NCBI RefSeq assembly: GCF_006716565.1
Contig: NZ_VFPG01000001.1
Coordinates: forward strand, 4,898,001-4,962,000
Direction: 5' to 3'
Length of the DNA stretch: 64,000 bases
Origin: Nocardia bhagyanarayanae
GTDB lineage: Bacteria; Actinomycetota; Actinomycetes; Mycobacteriales; Mycobacteriaceae
The notes beneath the pieces were generated by a model. The model did no database searches and had not been told where the DNA came from. It saw nothing but the letters and a program-made list of their open reading frames with translations. The stretch's first letter is position 1, and each line of letters starts with the position of its first letter. Below are positions 49,409 through 58,002 of this stretch, in pieces. The position numbers were made by a program, and so were the translations under genes.

Positions 49409-51349
49409 ATGTCCAGTCCCACCATCCCCACCGCCCCCCGGCTGCGAGACCTCTCCGACGCGCATTTCCGCGAGCGCTACGGCGCCGACCGGTTCAGCGC
49501 GACGGTGATCACCAACCGGCTGCGCTACGCCGTCGAGCACATGTCCACCGGTTTCATGCGTGAGGCGTTCTCGCCCATCATCCGCGACTGGTACGACTTC
49601 GCCTGCACCATCAGCGGTCCGGCGGACAAGGGCTATCCGATGGCCGTGGTCAGCAACAGCCTGGTCGTATTCCTGGGCACCATGGGCGACGCGGTCCGCA
49701 ACGCCGTGGAGGAGTACGGTCCTGAGAACCTTCGTCCTGGTGACGTGTTGATCTGCAACGACCCGTATCGCGGTGGCAGGCACGTGAACGACGTGGCGTT
49801 CACCCGTCCGGTGTTCGTCGACGGCGAGATCGTCTCCTTCGTCACCATGTGCGCGCATCAGCTCGACATGGGCGGCACGGTGCCCGGCGGTTTCTCGGCG
49901 ACCAAGAGCAATGTCTACGAGAACGGGCTGGTGATCCCGCCCATGCTGCTGTGGTCCCAGGACGAACCAGTGCGCTCCACCTTCAGCCTGATCTTCGACA
50001 ACACCCGCTGGGGCGGCATGTTGCTGCCCGACTTCAAGAGCATCTTCCAGCAGTTGAAGCTGGGGGAGCGGCTGGTGCTGGAGAACATCGACAGGTACGG
50101 ACTGACGGCCTACCTCGGCACGCTGGACTACGCCTGCGACACCTCCGCCGAGCGGATGCGCGACGCGATCGCGCTGGTACCCGACGGGGACTACGCCGGT
50201 TCTGCCCTGATCGATGCGGATGGCCTCGACGACACCGTCGACTACACCGTGCGGGTACTCGTGCGCAAGCGTGGCGAGGACATGGAGATCGACCTGTCCG
50301 GCACCTCGCCCCAGGCGCGGACCTGCATCAACTGCGGTGTCCTCGACGCCAAAACCGCTGTGGGCGTTGCCCTCACGATGCTCCTCGACCCGAAGGTGCC
50401 GTTCACCTCGGGTACCTGGCGCAACGTCGACATCGCGGTGCCGCCGGGGACCATCGTCTCCTCGCTGCCGCCCGACGGCGGCATCATGATGTTCTGGGAG
50501 GCCTCCGGGGCCGTCGCGTCGGCGATCTTCGACGCGCTCAATCCGGTCCTCGGTCGACACGGCATCGGTGGTGACTACGGGTCGACCAATACGCACAACG
50601 CGTCCGGTCTGCGGGCCGACGGCACTCCGTGGACCTCGGCCACCCAGTGCGGCGGCGAGCATGGACCGTGGGGCGCCACCCACGTCGGCGACGGCGACAG
50701 CTACACCGTCCTGTTCACGCTCAACAACCTCGACCCCGCGACCGAGACGATCGAACGCGATTCGCCGGTGGTGCTATTGCGCAAAGAACACGCCATCGAC
50801 ACCGGCGGCGCGGGCAGATTCCGCGGCGGCGCGGCCAATCTCAAGGACGCGCTGTGGCTCACCGCGGGCGCGCACTACCTGTCGCCATTCCGCACCAAAC
50901 AGCCCTCGGGCGTCGGCGCCAACGGCGGACAGGCCGGGCCCACCGGGGCGATGTGGTTGTTCCCGCCGAGTGACGACGGCGCGAGCCCGGGCCTTCTCGG
51001 CACCGACCCGCAGGTCTACGCCGACAGCGTGCCCGTCGCCGGGGTGCTCGACCCCGACACCAAGGCACTGGATCCAGTCGACGGCCGATACCACTACTTC
51101 GCCGCCGAACAGGTGTGGGCGACGGGACCGAACACGATCCTGCGGTGTCTCACCAATGGTGGTGGCGGATGGGGCGATCCGTTGCAGCGTGATCCCGAAC
51201 GGGTGCTCGCCGACGTCCGCAACGAGTACGTGAGCATCGCGGGCGCCGCGCGCGACTACGGGGTCGTCGTCGAGGGTGACCCGCGGCTCGACCCCGAGGG
51301 CGTGCGCATCGATCACGAAGCGACAGCGCGGCTGCGCGCCCGCCCCTGA
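49409..51349 (+). CDS. hydantoinase/oxoprolinase B-type subunit (HyuB)
   Basis: 646 residues, GGAGG in the end of the preceding gene. Family marks: ICNDPYRGGRHVNDVAFTRP and CAHQLDMGGTVPGGF with probable metal ligands, EIDLSGTSPQARTCINC, and GGAGRFRGGAANL. The catalytic half of the ATP-dependent hydantoinase/carboxylase with the A subunit. Followed 31 bases later by an alcohol dehydrogenase and an aldehyde dehydrogenase, so the operon may convert an alcohol or ketone step by step. Confidence 0.88.
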   Translation: MSSPTIPTAPRLRDLSDAHFRERYGADRFSATVITNRLRYAVEHMSTGFMREAFSPIIRDWYDFACTISGPADKGYPMAVVSNSLVVFLGTMGDAVRNAVEEYGPENLRPGDVLICNDPYRGGRHVNDVAFTRPVFVDGEIVSFVTMCAHQLDMGGTVPGGFSATKSNVYENGLVIPPMLLWSQDEPVRSTFSLIFDNTRWGGMLLPDFKSIFQQLKLGERLVLENIDRYGLTAYLGTLDYACDTSAERMRDAIALVPDGDYAGSALIDADGLDDTVDYTVRVLVRKRGEDMEIDLSGTSPQARTCINCGVLDAKTAVGVALTMLLDPKVPFTSGTWRNVDIAVPPGTIVSSLPPDGGIMMFWEASGAVASAIFDALNPVLGRHGIGGDYGSTNTHNASGLRADGTPWTSATQCGGEHGPWGATHVGDGDSYTVLFTLNNLDPATETIERDSPVVLLRKEHAIDTGGAGRFRGGAANLKDALWLTAGAHYLSPFRTKQPSGVGANGGQAGPTGAMWLFPPSDDGASPGLLGTDPQVYADSVPVAGVLDPDTKALDPVDGRYHYFAAEQVWATGPNTILRCLTNGGGGWGDPLQRDPERVLADVRNEYVSIAGAARDYGVVVEGDPRLDPEGVRIDHEATARLRARP

Positions 51350-51380
51350 GCTGGTTGCTGTAAGAGACAGGAGAAAACTG

Positions 51381-52397
51381 ATGAAGGGGATCGTGTTCCC
51401 GGGAGACGGGACGACGGTGCTGAAGGATTTCCCCGAACCCGAGCCGGGCTACGGCGAGGTAGTGGTGAAGATCCGCGCCTCGGGGATGTGTGGTTCGGAC
51501 CTGCATTTCTACCACGGGTCTTTCGATTTCGACCACGGGGTGATCCAGGGTCACGAACCGTGCGGTGAGGTGTACGCGGTCGGCGACGGTGTCGACCCGG
51601 CCCGCTTCGCGGTCGGTGACCGCGTGATGATCCACCACTACTTCGGCTGCAACACCTGTCGTCGTTGTCGTGCGGGCTGGCCGCAGATGTGTGAGACGGC
51701 GCCGGGCAAGACCATGGCGGTGCACGTCAACGGCGGTCACACGTCATTCGCCATGGTGCCGGTGGCGGCGCTGCTGCCGATGCCCGAGGGGCTGTCGTTC
51801 AAGGCGGGCGCGGCCATCGGGTGCGGCACCGGGACGGCGTGGGGCGCGATCAAGCGTGTCGGTAGCGTCTCGGACACGACCACGGTGGTCTTCGGGCAAG
51901 GGCCGGTGGGACTTTCGGCGACGATGTTCGCCGCGTCGATGGGCGCCCGGGTGATCGCCGTCGACGTCGATGACCGCAGGCTCGCCGAGAGCGAACGGTT
52001 CGGTGCCGACATCGTCGTCAATTCCCGCGAGCAGTCCGTGGCCGACGTCGTTGCCGAACACACCGGCGGCCGGATGGCCGAAGTCGTGCTGGAGACGTCG
52101 GGACGGGCCGGTGACGACGCCCTCGTCGTTCTCGGCACCTTCGGCAGGGCCGTGTTCATCGGGCTGCCCGGTCACGTCCAATTCACGACCCAGGCCGTCT
52201 ACAAGAACCAGTGGACGCTGATGACGTCCTGGACCATGTCGACGATCGAGCAGGCGCGATGCGCCGATTACGTTATCGCGCACGAGCTTCCGGTCGACAG
52301 CCTGTATTCGCACACCTGGACCATCGAGCAGGCCGAGGAAGCCTACCGGTGGTTCGACAAGCAGGACGCGGGCAAGGGCGTCTTCCTGTTCGACTGA
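51381..52397 (+). CDS. zinc-dependent medium-chain alcohol dehydrogenase
   Basis: 338 residues with AGGAGA before the ATG. Catalytic zinc ligands Cys37 and His58-Glu59 (GMCGSDLHF, GHEPCGEV); structural zinc cysteines 90, 93, 96 and 104; cofactor loop FGQGPVGLSATMFAASMG and VDVDDRR, whose Asp suggests NAD(H). Similar to sorbitol/threonine-dehydrogenase-like enzymes. Co-transcribed with the HyuAB pair and an aldehyde dehydrogenase; might produce the ketone that HyuAB uses. Confidence 0.9.
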   Translation: MKGIVFPGDGTTVLKDFPEPEPGYGEVVVKIRASGMCGSDLHFYHGSFDFDHGVIQGHEPCGEVYAVGDGVDPARFAVGDRVMIHHYFGCNTCRRCRAGWPQMCETAPGKTMAVHVNGGHTSFAMVPVAALLPMPEGLSFKAGAAIGCGTGTAWGAIKRVGSVSDTTTVVFGQGPVGLSATMFAASMGARVIAVDVDDRRLAESERFGADIVVNSREQSVADVVAEHTGGRMAEVVLETSGRAGDDALVVLGTFGRAVFIGLPGHVQFTTQAVYKNQWTLMTSWTMSTIEQARCADYVIAHELPVDSLYSHTWTIEQAEEAYRWFDKQDAGKGVFLFD

Positions 52398-52426
52398 CCG
52401 CCGCCTTTGTTGACTCGGAGAGAACC

Positions 52427-53908
52427 ATGACCACCAGTGCCACCCATTCCGTGCCCGCCTTCGTCGGGAACGCAAAGCACAACCTCATCGGCGGGCGCTG
52501 GGTGCCCGCCGCCTCGGGCGAGACCATCGACGTCGTCAATCCCGCCACAGGCGGCACCCTCGGCAGCATCGCCGCGGGTGGCGCCGCCGACGTGGACGCC
52601 GCCGTCGCGGCCGCGCGCGCCGCCTTCGAGGGCGAATGGAGCCGCTGGACACCGCACCAGCGCCGCTCGCTGATCCTGCGCGTCCACGACCTGGTCCTCG
52701 AGAACTTCGAGGAACTCGCCACCATCGAGACCCTGGACATGGGCGCCCCGCTGACCCGGACCCGCGGCCTGCGGGAGTGGACCTCACAGGTGCTGCAATT
52801 CTTCGCCTCGCAGGTCGACGCGGGCACGGCAGCCACCCCGCCGAACTCGCTGCCCGGAGATTTCCTGACCCTGCGCTATCGCGAACCCGTCGGCGTGGTC
52901 GGCGGGATCATCCCCTGGAACGGCCCGCTCATCGGCCTGTGGTGGATCTTCGGCCCGGCCCTGGCGACCGGTTGCACGGCCGTGCTCAAGCCGGCCGAGG
53001 ACGCGTCGCTGTCGGTGCTGCGGGTGGCCGAATTGCTCACCGAGGCCGGTGTTCCCGACGGTGTCGTCAATGTGGTCACCGGTTACGGCAAGGACGCCGG
53101 TGCGGCACTGGCCGAGCATCCCGGCGTGGACCGGATCGCGTTCACCGGCTCGGTGGGTACCGCCCAGACCATCGTGCGCGCCTCGGCCGGGAACATGAAA
53201 CGGCTGCAGCTCGAACTCGGTGGCAAGTCGCCCGACATCGTCTTCGCCGACGCCGATCTGGACCTAGCGGTGCCGGGCGCGGCGATGGGCGTGTACACCA
53301 ACAGCGGCCAGGTATGCGTGGCCGGCACGCGGATCTTCGTCCAGCGCTCGATCCACGACGAATTCGTCTCACGCATGGCCGAATTCACCAAGACGATCCG
53401 CGTGGGCGACGGCCTCGACCCGAATAGCCAGCTGGGCCCGCTGATCTCACAACGCCAGCTCGACCGGGTGCTGAACTACATCGACATCGGCTCCGGCGAG
53501 GCCGAACTGGTAAGCGGCGGTAAGCGGCTCGACGGCGACCGCGCATCGGGCTTCTTCGTCGAACCCACCGTCTTCGCCTCCGCCACGAACGAGATGACCA
53601 TCGCGAAGGAGGAGATCTTCGGCCCCGTGGCGACGGTGATCCCGTTCGACGATATGGAAGAGGCACTGCGCCTGGCCAACGCGACCCCCTACGGGCTGGC
53701 CGGCGGTGTCTGGACCAGGGATCTCGGCACCGCGCACAAGGTTTCGCGCGGTATCAACGCAGGCACGGTCTGGGTCAACTGCTACGGCATCCTCGACCCG
53801 TCGGTCGGCTTCGGCGGAACGAAGATGAGCGGCTACGGGTGGAAGGGCGGCCGCGAACACGTGGAGAGCTACCTCTACCCGAAGGCCGTCTACATGAACC
53901 TGGGCTGA
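52427..53908 (+). CDS. NAD(P)-dependent aldehyde dehydrogenase
   Basis: 493 residues from ATG at 52427 (CGGAGAG upstream). Glu263 in QLELGGKSPD and Cys297 in NSGQVCVAGTR are the catalytic pair; PWNGPLIGLWW and FTGSVGTAQT are cofactor-domain motifs. Third ALDH of the window, about family length. Last gene of the 47130-53908 operon, followed by an 18-bp perfect terminator stem. Confidence 0.92.
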   Translation: MTTSATHSVPAFVGNAKHNLIGGRWVPAASGETIDVVNPATGGTLGSIAAGGAADVDAAVAAARAAFEGEWSRWTPHQRRSLILRVHDLVLENFEELATIETLDMGAPLTRTRGLREWTSQVLQFFASQVDAGTAATPPNSLPGDFLTLRYREPVGVVGGIIPWNGPLIGLWWIFGPALATGCTAVLKPAEDASLSVLRVAELLTEAGVPDGVVNVVTGYGKDAGAALAEHPGVDRIAFTGSVGTAQTIVRASAGNMKRLQLELGGKSPDIVFADADLDLAVPGAAMGVYTNSGQVCVAGTRIFVQRSIHDEFVSRMAEFTKTIRVGDGLDPNSQLGPLISQRQLDRVLNYIDIGSGEAELVSGGKRLDGDRASGFFVEPTVFASATNEMTIAKEEIFGPVATVIPFDDMEEALRLANATPYGLAGGVWTRDLGTAHKVSRGINAGTVWVNCYGILDPSVGFGGTKMSGYGWKGGREHVESYLYPKAVYMNLG

Positions 53909-53917
53909 GCCGCCCAG

Positions 53918-53959
53918 CGAGAATGGCCGGGAGACAACGTCGTCTCCCGGCCATTCTCG
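53918..53959. terminator. strong bidirectional terminator
   Basis: Perfect 18-bp arms (53918-53935 with 53942-53959) and a 6-base loop between convergent genes ending at 53908 and 53973. Confidence 0.88.
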
Positions 53960-53972
53960 TGTTCATCGAGGA

Positions 53973-55283
53973 TCAGCGAGTCACGCGCAGACGTTCACGA
54001 TCCCGGAGCGGGTCGGCGAGGAACAGCGCCGCCACCGCGGCGACGGCGCCGACCACACCGAGGCATTGAAAGGCCGCCGTATAGCCGTCGACCTTGCTCG
54101 CCGATGCGTCGACCACGATCCCCATCGACCATGGACCGATGATGCCGCCGATCGCCTGCAGCGCGAAGAACGCGCCGATCACCCCGGCGGTCTGGCGCGG
54201 CGGGCACGTCGCGATCACCGCGGCATTGAGCAGCGGGAAGATCGCCACCACCAGGCCGTAGGCCACCGACACCGCGATCACCGCCAGCAATGGCGATCCG
54301 AGCAGGGGCAGGCTCAGCAGCAGCACGCCCGCCACCATGACACCGACGCACGGCACGACCACCCGCACCAGCCGGGTCGACAGTCCACGACTCACCCCGC
54401 GGTCGCTGAGCCACGAACCACCGACGAGAGTGGCGATCCCGACGAAGCTCGGCGCGGCGAACAGTGTGCCCGACTCCAGTCGCGAGTATCCGAGCCCCTG
54501 TTCGAAATACGAAGGCAGCCAGGTCAACACAACCGACATCAGCGCGTACGCGGTGATCGCGACGACGACCGCCGAAACGAATGTCTTCGACGTGAGCAGC
54601 CGCAGCCACGGCACCGCTGGTTCCGTCGTGGCGTCCTCGGGTACGGCATGCTTGCCACCCACCTGGTACGGACCAGGCCGCCAGGTCAGCAGCCACGGAA
54701 CGCACCACAGCGCGGTCGCCGCCGCGAGCACGATGATCGCCGTACGCCACCCGTACTCGGCGACGATCAGCGCCAGCAGCGGGACGACGGCCATCTTGGC
54801 CAGCATGCTGCCTGTCAGGATGAGCCCGCTGGGTAGTCCCCGCTTGTTCGGCGGATGCCACGAGTACGCCGCGGTGTGCAGCAGCGCCGAGGTCGGCCCC
54901 TCCGTGAAACCGAGCAGCATCCGGCTCGCCAACAGCACGGCGAAGGTCGCCCACACCACCAACGGCAGCATGACCAGCCCCCACAGCACCGCGATGAGCG
55001 CGATCGACCAGCGCAGGGCCAGGAGCTTGTTGATCGGCCCCGCGAGGAATCCGCCGACGGTGAACGCGAGGAAGAACAGGCTTCCAGTGAACCCGATCTG
55101 GGACGCGCTGAGATTCAGATCCTCACGCAGCGGTTGCGCGATGAGGCCGAACACCGCCTTGTCGGACGCGTTCAGGAGGTAGAGCACCACCAGCATCCCG
55201 GTCAGGCCCCACCCCGTTATTCCTGGACCCGTCCACGGCGGCGGCGCGGACGCAGAGGTCTGTTCTTGCGCGAGTTGGGTCAC
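53973..55283 (-). CDS. MFS transporter, anion:cation symporter type
   Basis: 436 residues from GTG at 55283 (AAGGA upstream). About twelve helices. VLYLLNASDKAVFGLIAQPL in helix 1, ASRMLLGFTEGPTSALLHTA in helix 4 and a 12-helix layout resemble the ACS family (phthalate, hexuronate, tartrate permeases). Carries an organic anion, possibly an intermediate of the island. Own promoter with AT site 18. Confidence 0.85.
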   Translation of the reverse strand: MTQLAQEQTSASAPPPWTGPGITGWGLTGMLVVLYLLNASDKAVFGLIAQPLREDLNLSASQIGFTGSLFFLAFTVGGFLAGPINKLLALRWSIALIAVLWGLVMLPLVVWATFAVLLASRMLLGFTEGPTSALLHTAAYSWHPPNKRGLPSGLILTGSMLAKMAVVPLLALIVAEYGWRTAIIVLAAATALWCVPWLLTWRPGPYQVGGKHAVPEDATTEPAVPWLRLLTSKTFVSAVVVAITAYALMSVVLTWLPSYFEQGLGYSRLESGTLFAAPSFVGIATLVGGSWLSDRGVSRGLSTRLVRVVVPCVGVMVAGVLLLSLPLLGSPLLAVIAVSVAYGLVVAIFPLLNAAVIATCPPRQTAGVIGAFFALQAIGGIIGPWSMGIVVDASASKVDGYTAAFQCLGVVGAVAAVAALFLADPLRDRERLRVTR

Positions 55284-55336
55284 AATCTTGTCCTTCGATG
55301 TTGTGGCGGAGATCTCTCCAAGCCCTGAATGTGTAA

Positions 55337-55355
55337 CGCATCATATATTATGTAG
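55337..55355. promoter_or_regulatory. AT palindrome, site 18
   Basis: CGCATCATATATTATGTAG; close to consensus on the right half. 54 bases upstream of the MFS start (minus strand). Confidence 0.62.
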
Positions 55356-55590
55356 TAACAAGTTGTGATAGTTGACTAACGCTCGGCTCGAGACCGAGGG
55401 TGCCGTTCAAAAATTGGGACAGCGCGCGCACCAGGCGGTACGACACGGCCGACATGGTTATCAGTCGCGCCCTGGCGCCCGAGCGGCTCGATTGATCTTC
55501 GAGGCGATCACCGAACGCCTGGAGAAGTAGGGAGAGCGGGCCGTCGGCCAGCTGGTAGTGGAGTGGGCGACCCATGACAGGGTCGCCCAC
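55348..55590 (-). pseudogene. ArsR-like C-terminal fragment
   Basis: 80-codon frame from GTG at 55590. Near its start MGRPLHYQLADGPLSLLLQA resembles the wing and last helix of an ArsR-family repressor, but the recognition helix that should precede it is missing, and the start lies in the terminator stem of the neighbouring gene. The remaining residues are not recognised. Could be a decayed regulator; chance is possible. Confidence 0.3.
55563..55590 (-). terminator. terminator hairpin
   Basis: Perfect 11-bp arms (55563-55573 with 55580-55590) and 6-base loop, six bases past the stop of the minus-strand gene at 55597. Confidence 0.65.
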
Positions 55591-55596
55591 CGACGC

Positions 55597-56295
55597 CTAC
55601 TTCTGGGCGGGGAAGGGTGCGTTGATCGTGTCCTGATACTGGATGACCGCCGCGATCGCCACCGGGGCACCGACCAAGATCGCACCGGTCAGCACGCCGA
55701 TCGGGGCCAAGGCCGCGGCGCCGATGAGGCACCCCGCCAGCGGGCCCGCACCGAACAGCAGGGCCAGCGGTCCGGTGGCGACACCGGCGGTCACACCGCC
55801 GAGTAGACAGCCGATCGTGCCCGCACCGACCGCGCCGACCATGGCGCCGACGGCCGCGCCCATGGAGATGGTCGAGGTCATGCGGGACCAGGCGGCTTGT
55901 TCGCGGTCGTACGGGGTCTTCCACGGCGCCTGGTCCTGGTGCGGCAGCGCGACGGGCCGGTAATAGGCACGGGAGGGGTTGATCACGGGGGTCAGGCGGG
56001 CGGTGTCGCCGGTGATGTCGACGTCGATCGGAAAGGCGATGTCGTCGACATTGAACTCGAGCGGCACGCCGGCCAGAATCTCGCCGCGGTTGGACCGGAT
56101 CTGGAACTGGCCGTTGTCCACGATGAGCGTGCCGTGCTCGATCTCGATGACGGCCGCGGTCCCGTCCTGATAGGCGGTGTAGTTCACGCCGGGGGCGATG
56201 TCGACGCTCAGCGGGTCGGCGGCGGCCACGGTCGAGGTCAGCACCACGGTGCTGAACGCAGCGGCGCAGGCGCTGGCGAGGCGGGCGGATTTCAT
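55597..56295 (-). CDS. secreted glycine-rich protein of unknown function (DUF8020-like)
   Basis: 232 residues with AAGGAG before the ATG. Signal peptide MKSARLASACAAAFSTVVLT with cleavage near VAAADP. The mature N-terminal half is beta-rich (VNYTAYQDGTAAVIEIEHGT, FQIRSNRGEILAGVPLEFNV); the C-terminal half is a long glycine/alanine hydrophobic region (GAMVGAVGAGTIGCLLGGVT) that could insert in the envelope. Such proteins are common in Nocardia; the name of the domain is from memory. Function unknown. It follows a possible small membrane-peptide gene. Confidence 0.7.
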   Translation of the reverse strand: MKSARLASACAAAFSTVVLTSTVAAADPLSVDIAPGVNYTAYQDGTAAVIEIEHGTLIVDNGQFQIRSNRGEILAGVPLEFNVDDIAFPIDVDITGDTARLTPVINPSRAYYRPVALPHQDQAPWKTPYDREQAAWSRMTSTISMGAAVGAMVGAVGAGTIGCLLGGVTAGVATGPLALLFGAGPLAGCLIGAAALAPIGVLTGAILVGAPVAIAAVIQYQDTINAPFPAQK

Positions 56296-56306
56296 TGTGC
56301 TCCTTG

Positions 56307-56471
56307 TTATTCAGTGTGAGGTGTCCACACTCTGGGGTGATTCACGTCGTAGTCCCCGGTATCGCGCAGTGTCGTGACGCACGGCGCCAGGACGAGGATC
56401 GCGGAGAGAAGGACTCCGAACGCGCCGACGCCGAACCGCGGGCGCCGACGGCGTGCTATCGCGCCGGCCAC
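56307..56471 (-). CDS. possible small membrane peptide
   Basis: 54 codons from GTG at 56471 to TAA at 56307, 11 bases before the next gene. Basic start RRRRPRF, then a hydrophobic stretch FGVGAFGVLLSAILVLAP, then a polar tail. Composition suits a real membrane or secreted peptide, but the start has no clear Shine-Dalgarno sequence, so it is only a candidate. Confidence 0.35.
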   Translation of the reverse strand: MAGAIARRRRPRFGVGAFGVLLSAILVLAPCVTTLRDTGDYDVNHPRVWTPHTE

Positions 56472-56565
56472 CGACAGTTGTCGAGGTAACTGCCCGCAGC
56501 GCCAGGGTTGACGCCGGTCGGCGTGATGGCCTGCATCAAGATCGAGACCCGATCCTCAAGCAGGA

Positions 56566-56583
56566 TGCATAATATATTTGCTC
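56566..56583. promoter_or_regulatory. AT palindrome, site 19
   Basis: TGCATAATATATTTGCTC; 13 of 16 consensus positions. About 95 bases upstream of the possible small-peptide gene (minus strand), so it probably serves the 55597-56471 unit. Confidence 0.62.
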
Positions 56584-56802
56584 AGCGAGAATTCGGGGAG
56601 CGTTTCGGGGAACTTGGTTCGCGACAGGGTTGCTCGTGGCCTGTGGACCTCGGCGGCCCCGATGCCGTCGCTCTGAAGCGGGCAGGGCTGCGGGGGACCC
56701 AGTGCGAGTAGGGCCCGAGTGGTGCCCGATGTGCGCGGGTGCGGCGCGTGCATCAGCCGTTTCGCCGAAACCGACGTGACGCGTCACGGACTTCGATACA
56801 GT
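56584..56802. other. 219 bases without a supported gene
   Basis: Divergent spacer between AT sites 19 and 20. Open frames here (for example 56508-56711 plus strand) run across site 19 and have no coding character. A short palindrome GTGACGCGTCAC lies at 56776-56787. Confidence 0.4.
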
Positions 56803-56822
56803 GCTTTATATATAATATGGGC
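56803..56822. promoter_or_regulatory. AT palindrome, site 20
   Basis: GCTTTATATATAATATGGGC; 38 bases upstream of the leader ORF of the TRAP transporter operon. Confidence 0.55.
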
Positions 56823-56860
56823 CGCTTCTAGGCTGCCAACTGAAGAAGACGGAGACCAGC

Positions 56861-56965
56861 GTGGATTTCAACCATCGCGTCATTCCTCCCGAGATCGCCT
56901 CGGCAGTGCGACCGGAATCGCTTCGCCACCTGCCCGGTGCTTGCTCGCGTGGAGGCAGGTCATGA
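56861..56965 (+). CDS. 34-codon leader ORF, coupled to dctP
   Basis: GTG at 56861 with GGAGA at 5 bases; begins VDFNHRVIPPEIASAVRPES and ends with a TGA that overlaps the dctP ATG (ATGA). Unlike the other leaders, the main gene also has its own GGAGG. Peptide not recognised. Confidence 0.4.
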   Translation: MDFNHRVIPPEIASAVRPESLRHLPGACSRGGRS

Positions 56966-58002
56966 CGCTTCGTCCGAAAGCGGCGCTGGTCGCGTTGGCC
57001 GCAGTCCTGGTTGCCACGGTGGGTTGTGGCTCGACACAGCATGGCGTCACGCTGCTGGTGGCGGACAGTTTCTCCAGCGGACATCCTGTCGGCAAGGGTG
57101 GGTCGGGTCCGTTCCTCGCGTATTTGCGTGAGCACGGTCCGGCGGTCGGCTTGCACATCAACTACTTCGGCGCGGGGCAGCTGGGCAAGCCGCAGGAGAT
57201 GCTGACGCTGATCAGAACCCGCGCGGTGGACATGGGATTCGTCCTGCCCGCGTATCTGGCCGATGAACTCCCCCTGACCGGCGTGGCCGATCTGCCCGGC
57301 TTGACCGGGGATTCGTGCGCCACGATCCAGGTAATCGACCCGCTGGTGAAGCCCGGCGGGATGATCTACGACAAGGAAATCGAGAAGCGCGGCGTGGTGC
57401 CGCTGTGGGGCGCCGCGGTGTCCGGGATCGAGGTTTTCACCACCGACCGCTCCGCCGCCCGGCCCGAGGATCTCGCCGGCCTACTGGTGCGTTCTCCCGG
57501 TGGTGTGGGCGATCGGGTGGCGAAGGGACTCGGTGTCGCACCGGTGTCGCTGCCGGTCGGTGAGATGTACGAGGCGCTTTCGCGCGGAACGATCGACGGC
57601 GCGCTGCTGCCTCGATACGCCGTGCTCTCCTACAGCTTCCAGGAGGTGCTCAGGTACGGCAGTCTGGGGGCGAATCTCGGCGCCAGCAGCATTTGGTTCA
57701 GCATGAACTCCGACGCCTGGGCCGAGCTCGACGACGCGCAGCGCCGTGTCGTGCAGGAGGCCGCCGAGGTGGCGCGCGCGGGCGCATGCGCCTCGATCGC
57801 CGTCGCGGACGCGAAAGCGGTCGACGGGATGCGGGCCGCCGGAATCCAATTCGATGAGGTGAGTCCGGAGACGCGGTCGCGATGGGACGCGGCACTCGCC
57901 GGTGTCCGCGCCGAATGGGTTCGGGATCTGGAATCGGCGGGCCTGGACGCCCGCGAAGTCCTCGACGCGATCGAAGCACGGATCGACGAGGCGGCCGAAT
58001 GA
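56962..58002 (+). CDS. dctP: TRAP transporter substrate-binding lipoprotein (DctP family)
   Basis: 346 residues from ATG at 56962 (GGAGG at 7 bases). Lipoprotein signal ending ATVGC, so Cys22 is lipidated and tethers the protein. DctP marks: FGAGQLGKPQEMLTLIRTRA, and DLAGLLVRSPGG whose Arg is the residue that clamps a carboxylate ligand in this family. It captures an organic acid for the DctQM channel. Operon dctP-dctQ-dctM with ATGA overlaps at both junctions. Confidence 0.9.
   Translation: MTLRPKAALVALAAVLVATVGCGSTQHGVTLLVADSFSSGHPVGKGGSGPFLAYLREHGPAVGLHINYFGAGQLGKPQEMLTLIRTRAVDMGFVLPAYLADELPLTGVADLPGLTGDSCATIQVIDPLVKPGGMIYDKEIEKRGVVPLWGAAVSGIEVFTTDRSAARPEDLAGLLVRSPGGVGDRVAKGLGVAPVSLPVGEMYEALSRGTIDGALLPRYAVLSYSFQEVLRYGSLGANLGASSIWFSMNSDAWAELDDAQRRVVQEAAEVARAGACASIAVADAKAVDGMRAAGIQFDEVSPETRSRWDAALAGVRAEWVRDLESAGLDAREVLDAIEARIDEAAE

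Noticed and set aside
49187-50683. 498-codon open frame on the minus strand
   Set aside because: Shadow of the HyuA/HyuB junction; no recognisable protein family.
4706-56822. AT islands as replication origin or plasmid iterons
   Set aside because: They are spread singly over 52 kb at promoters, not in tandem, and no replication protein or DnaA-box cluster was seen.
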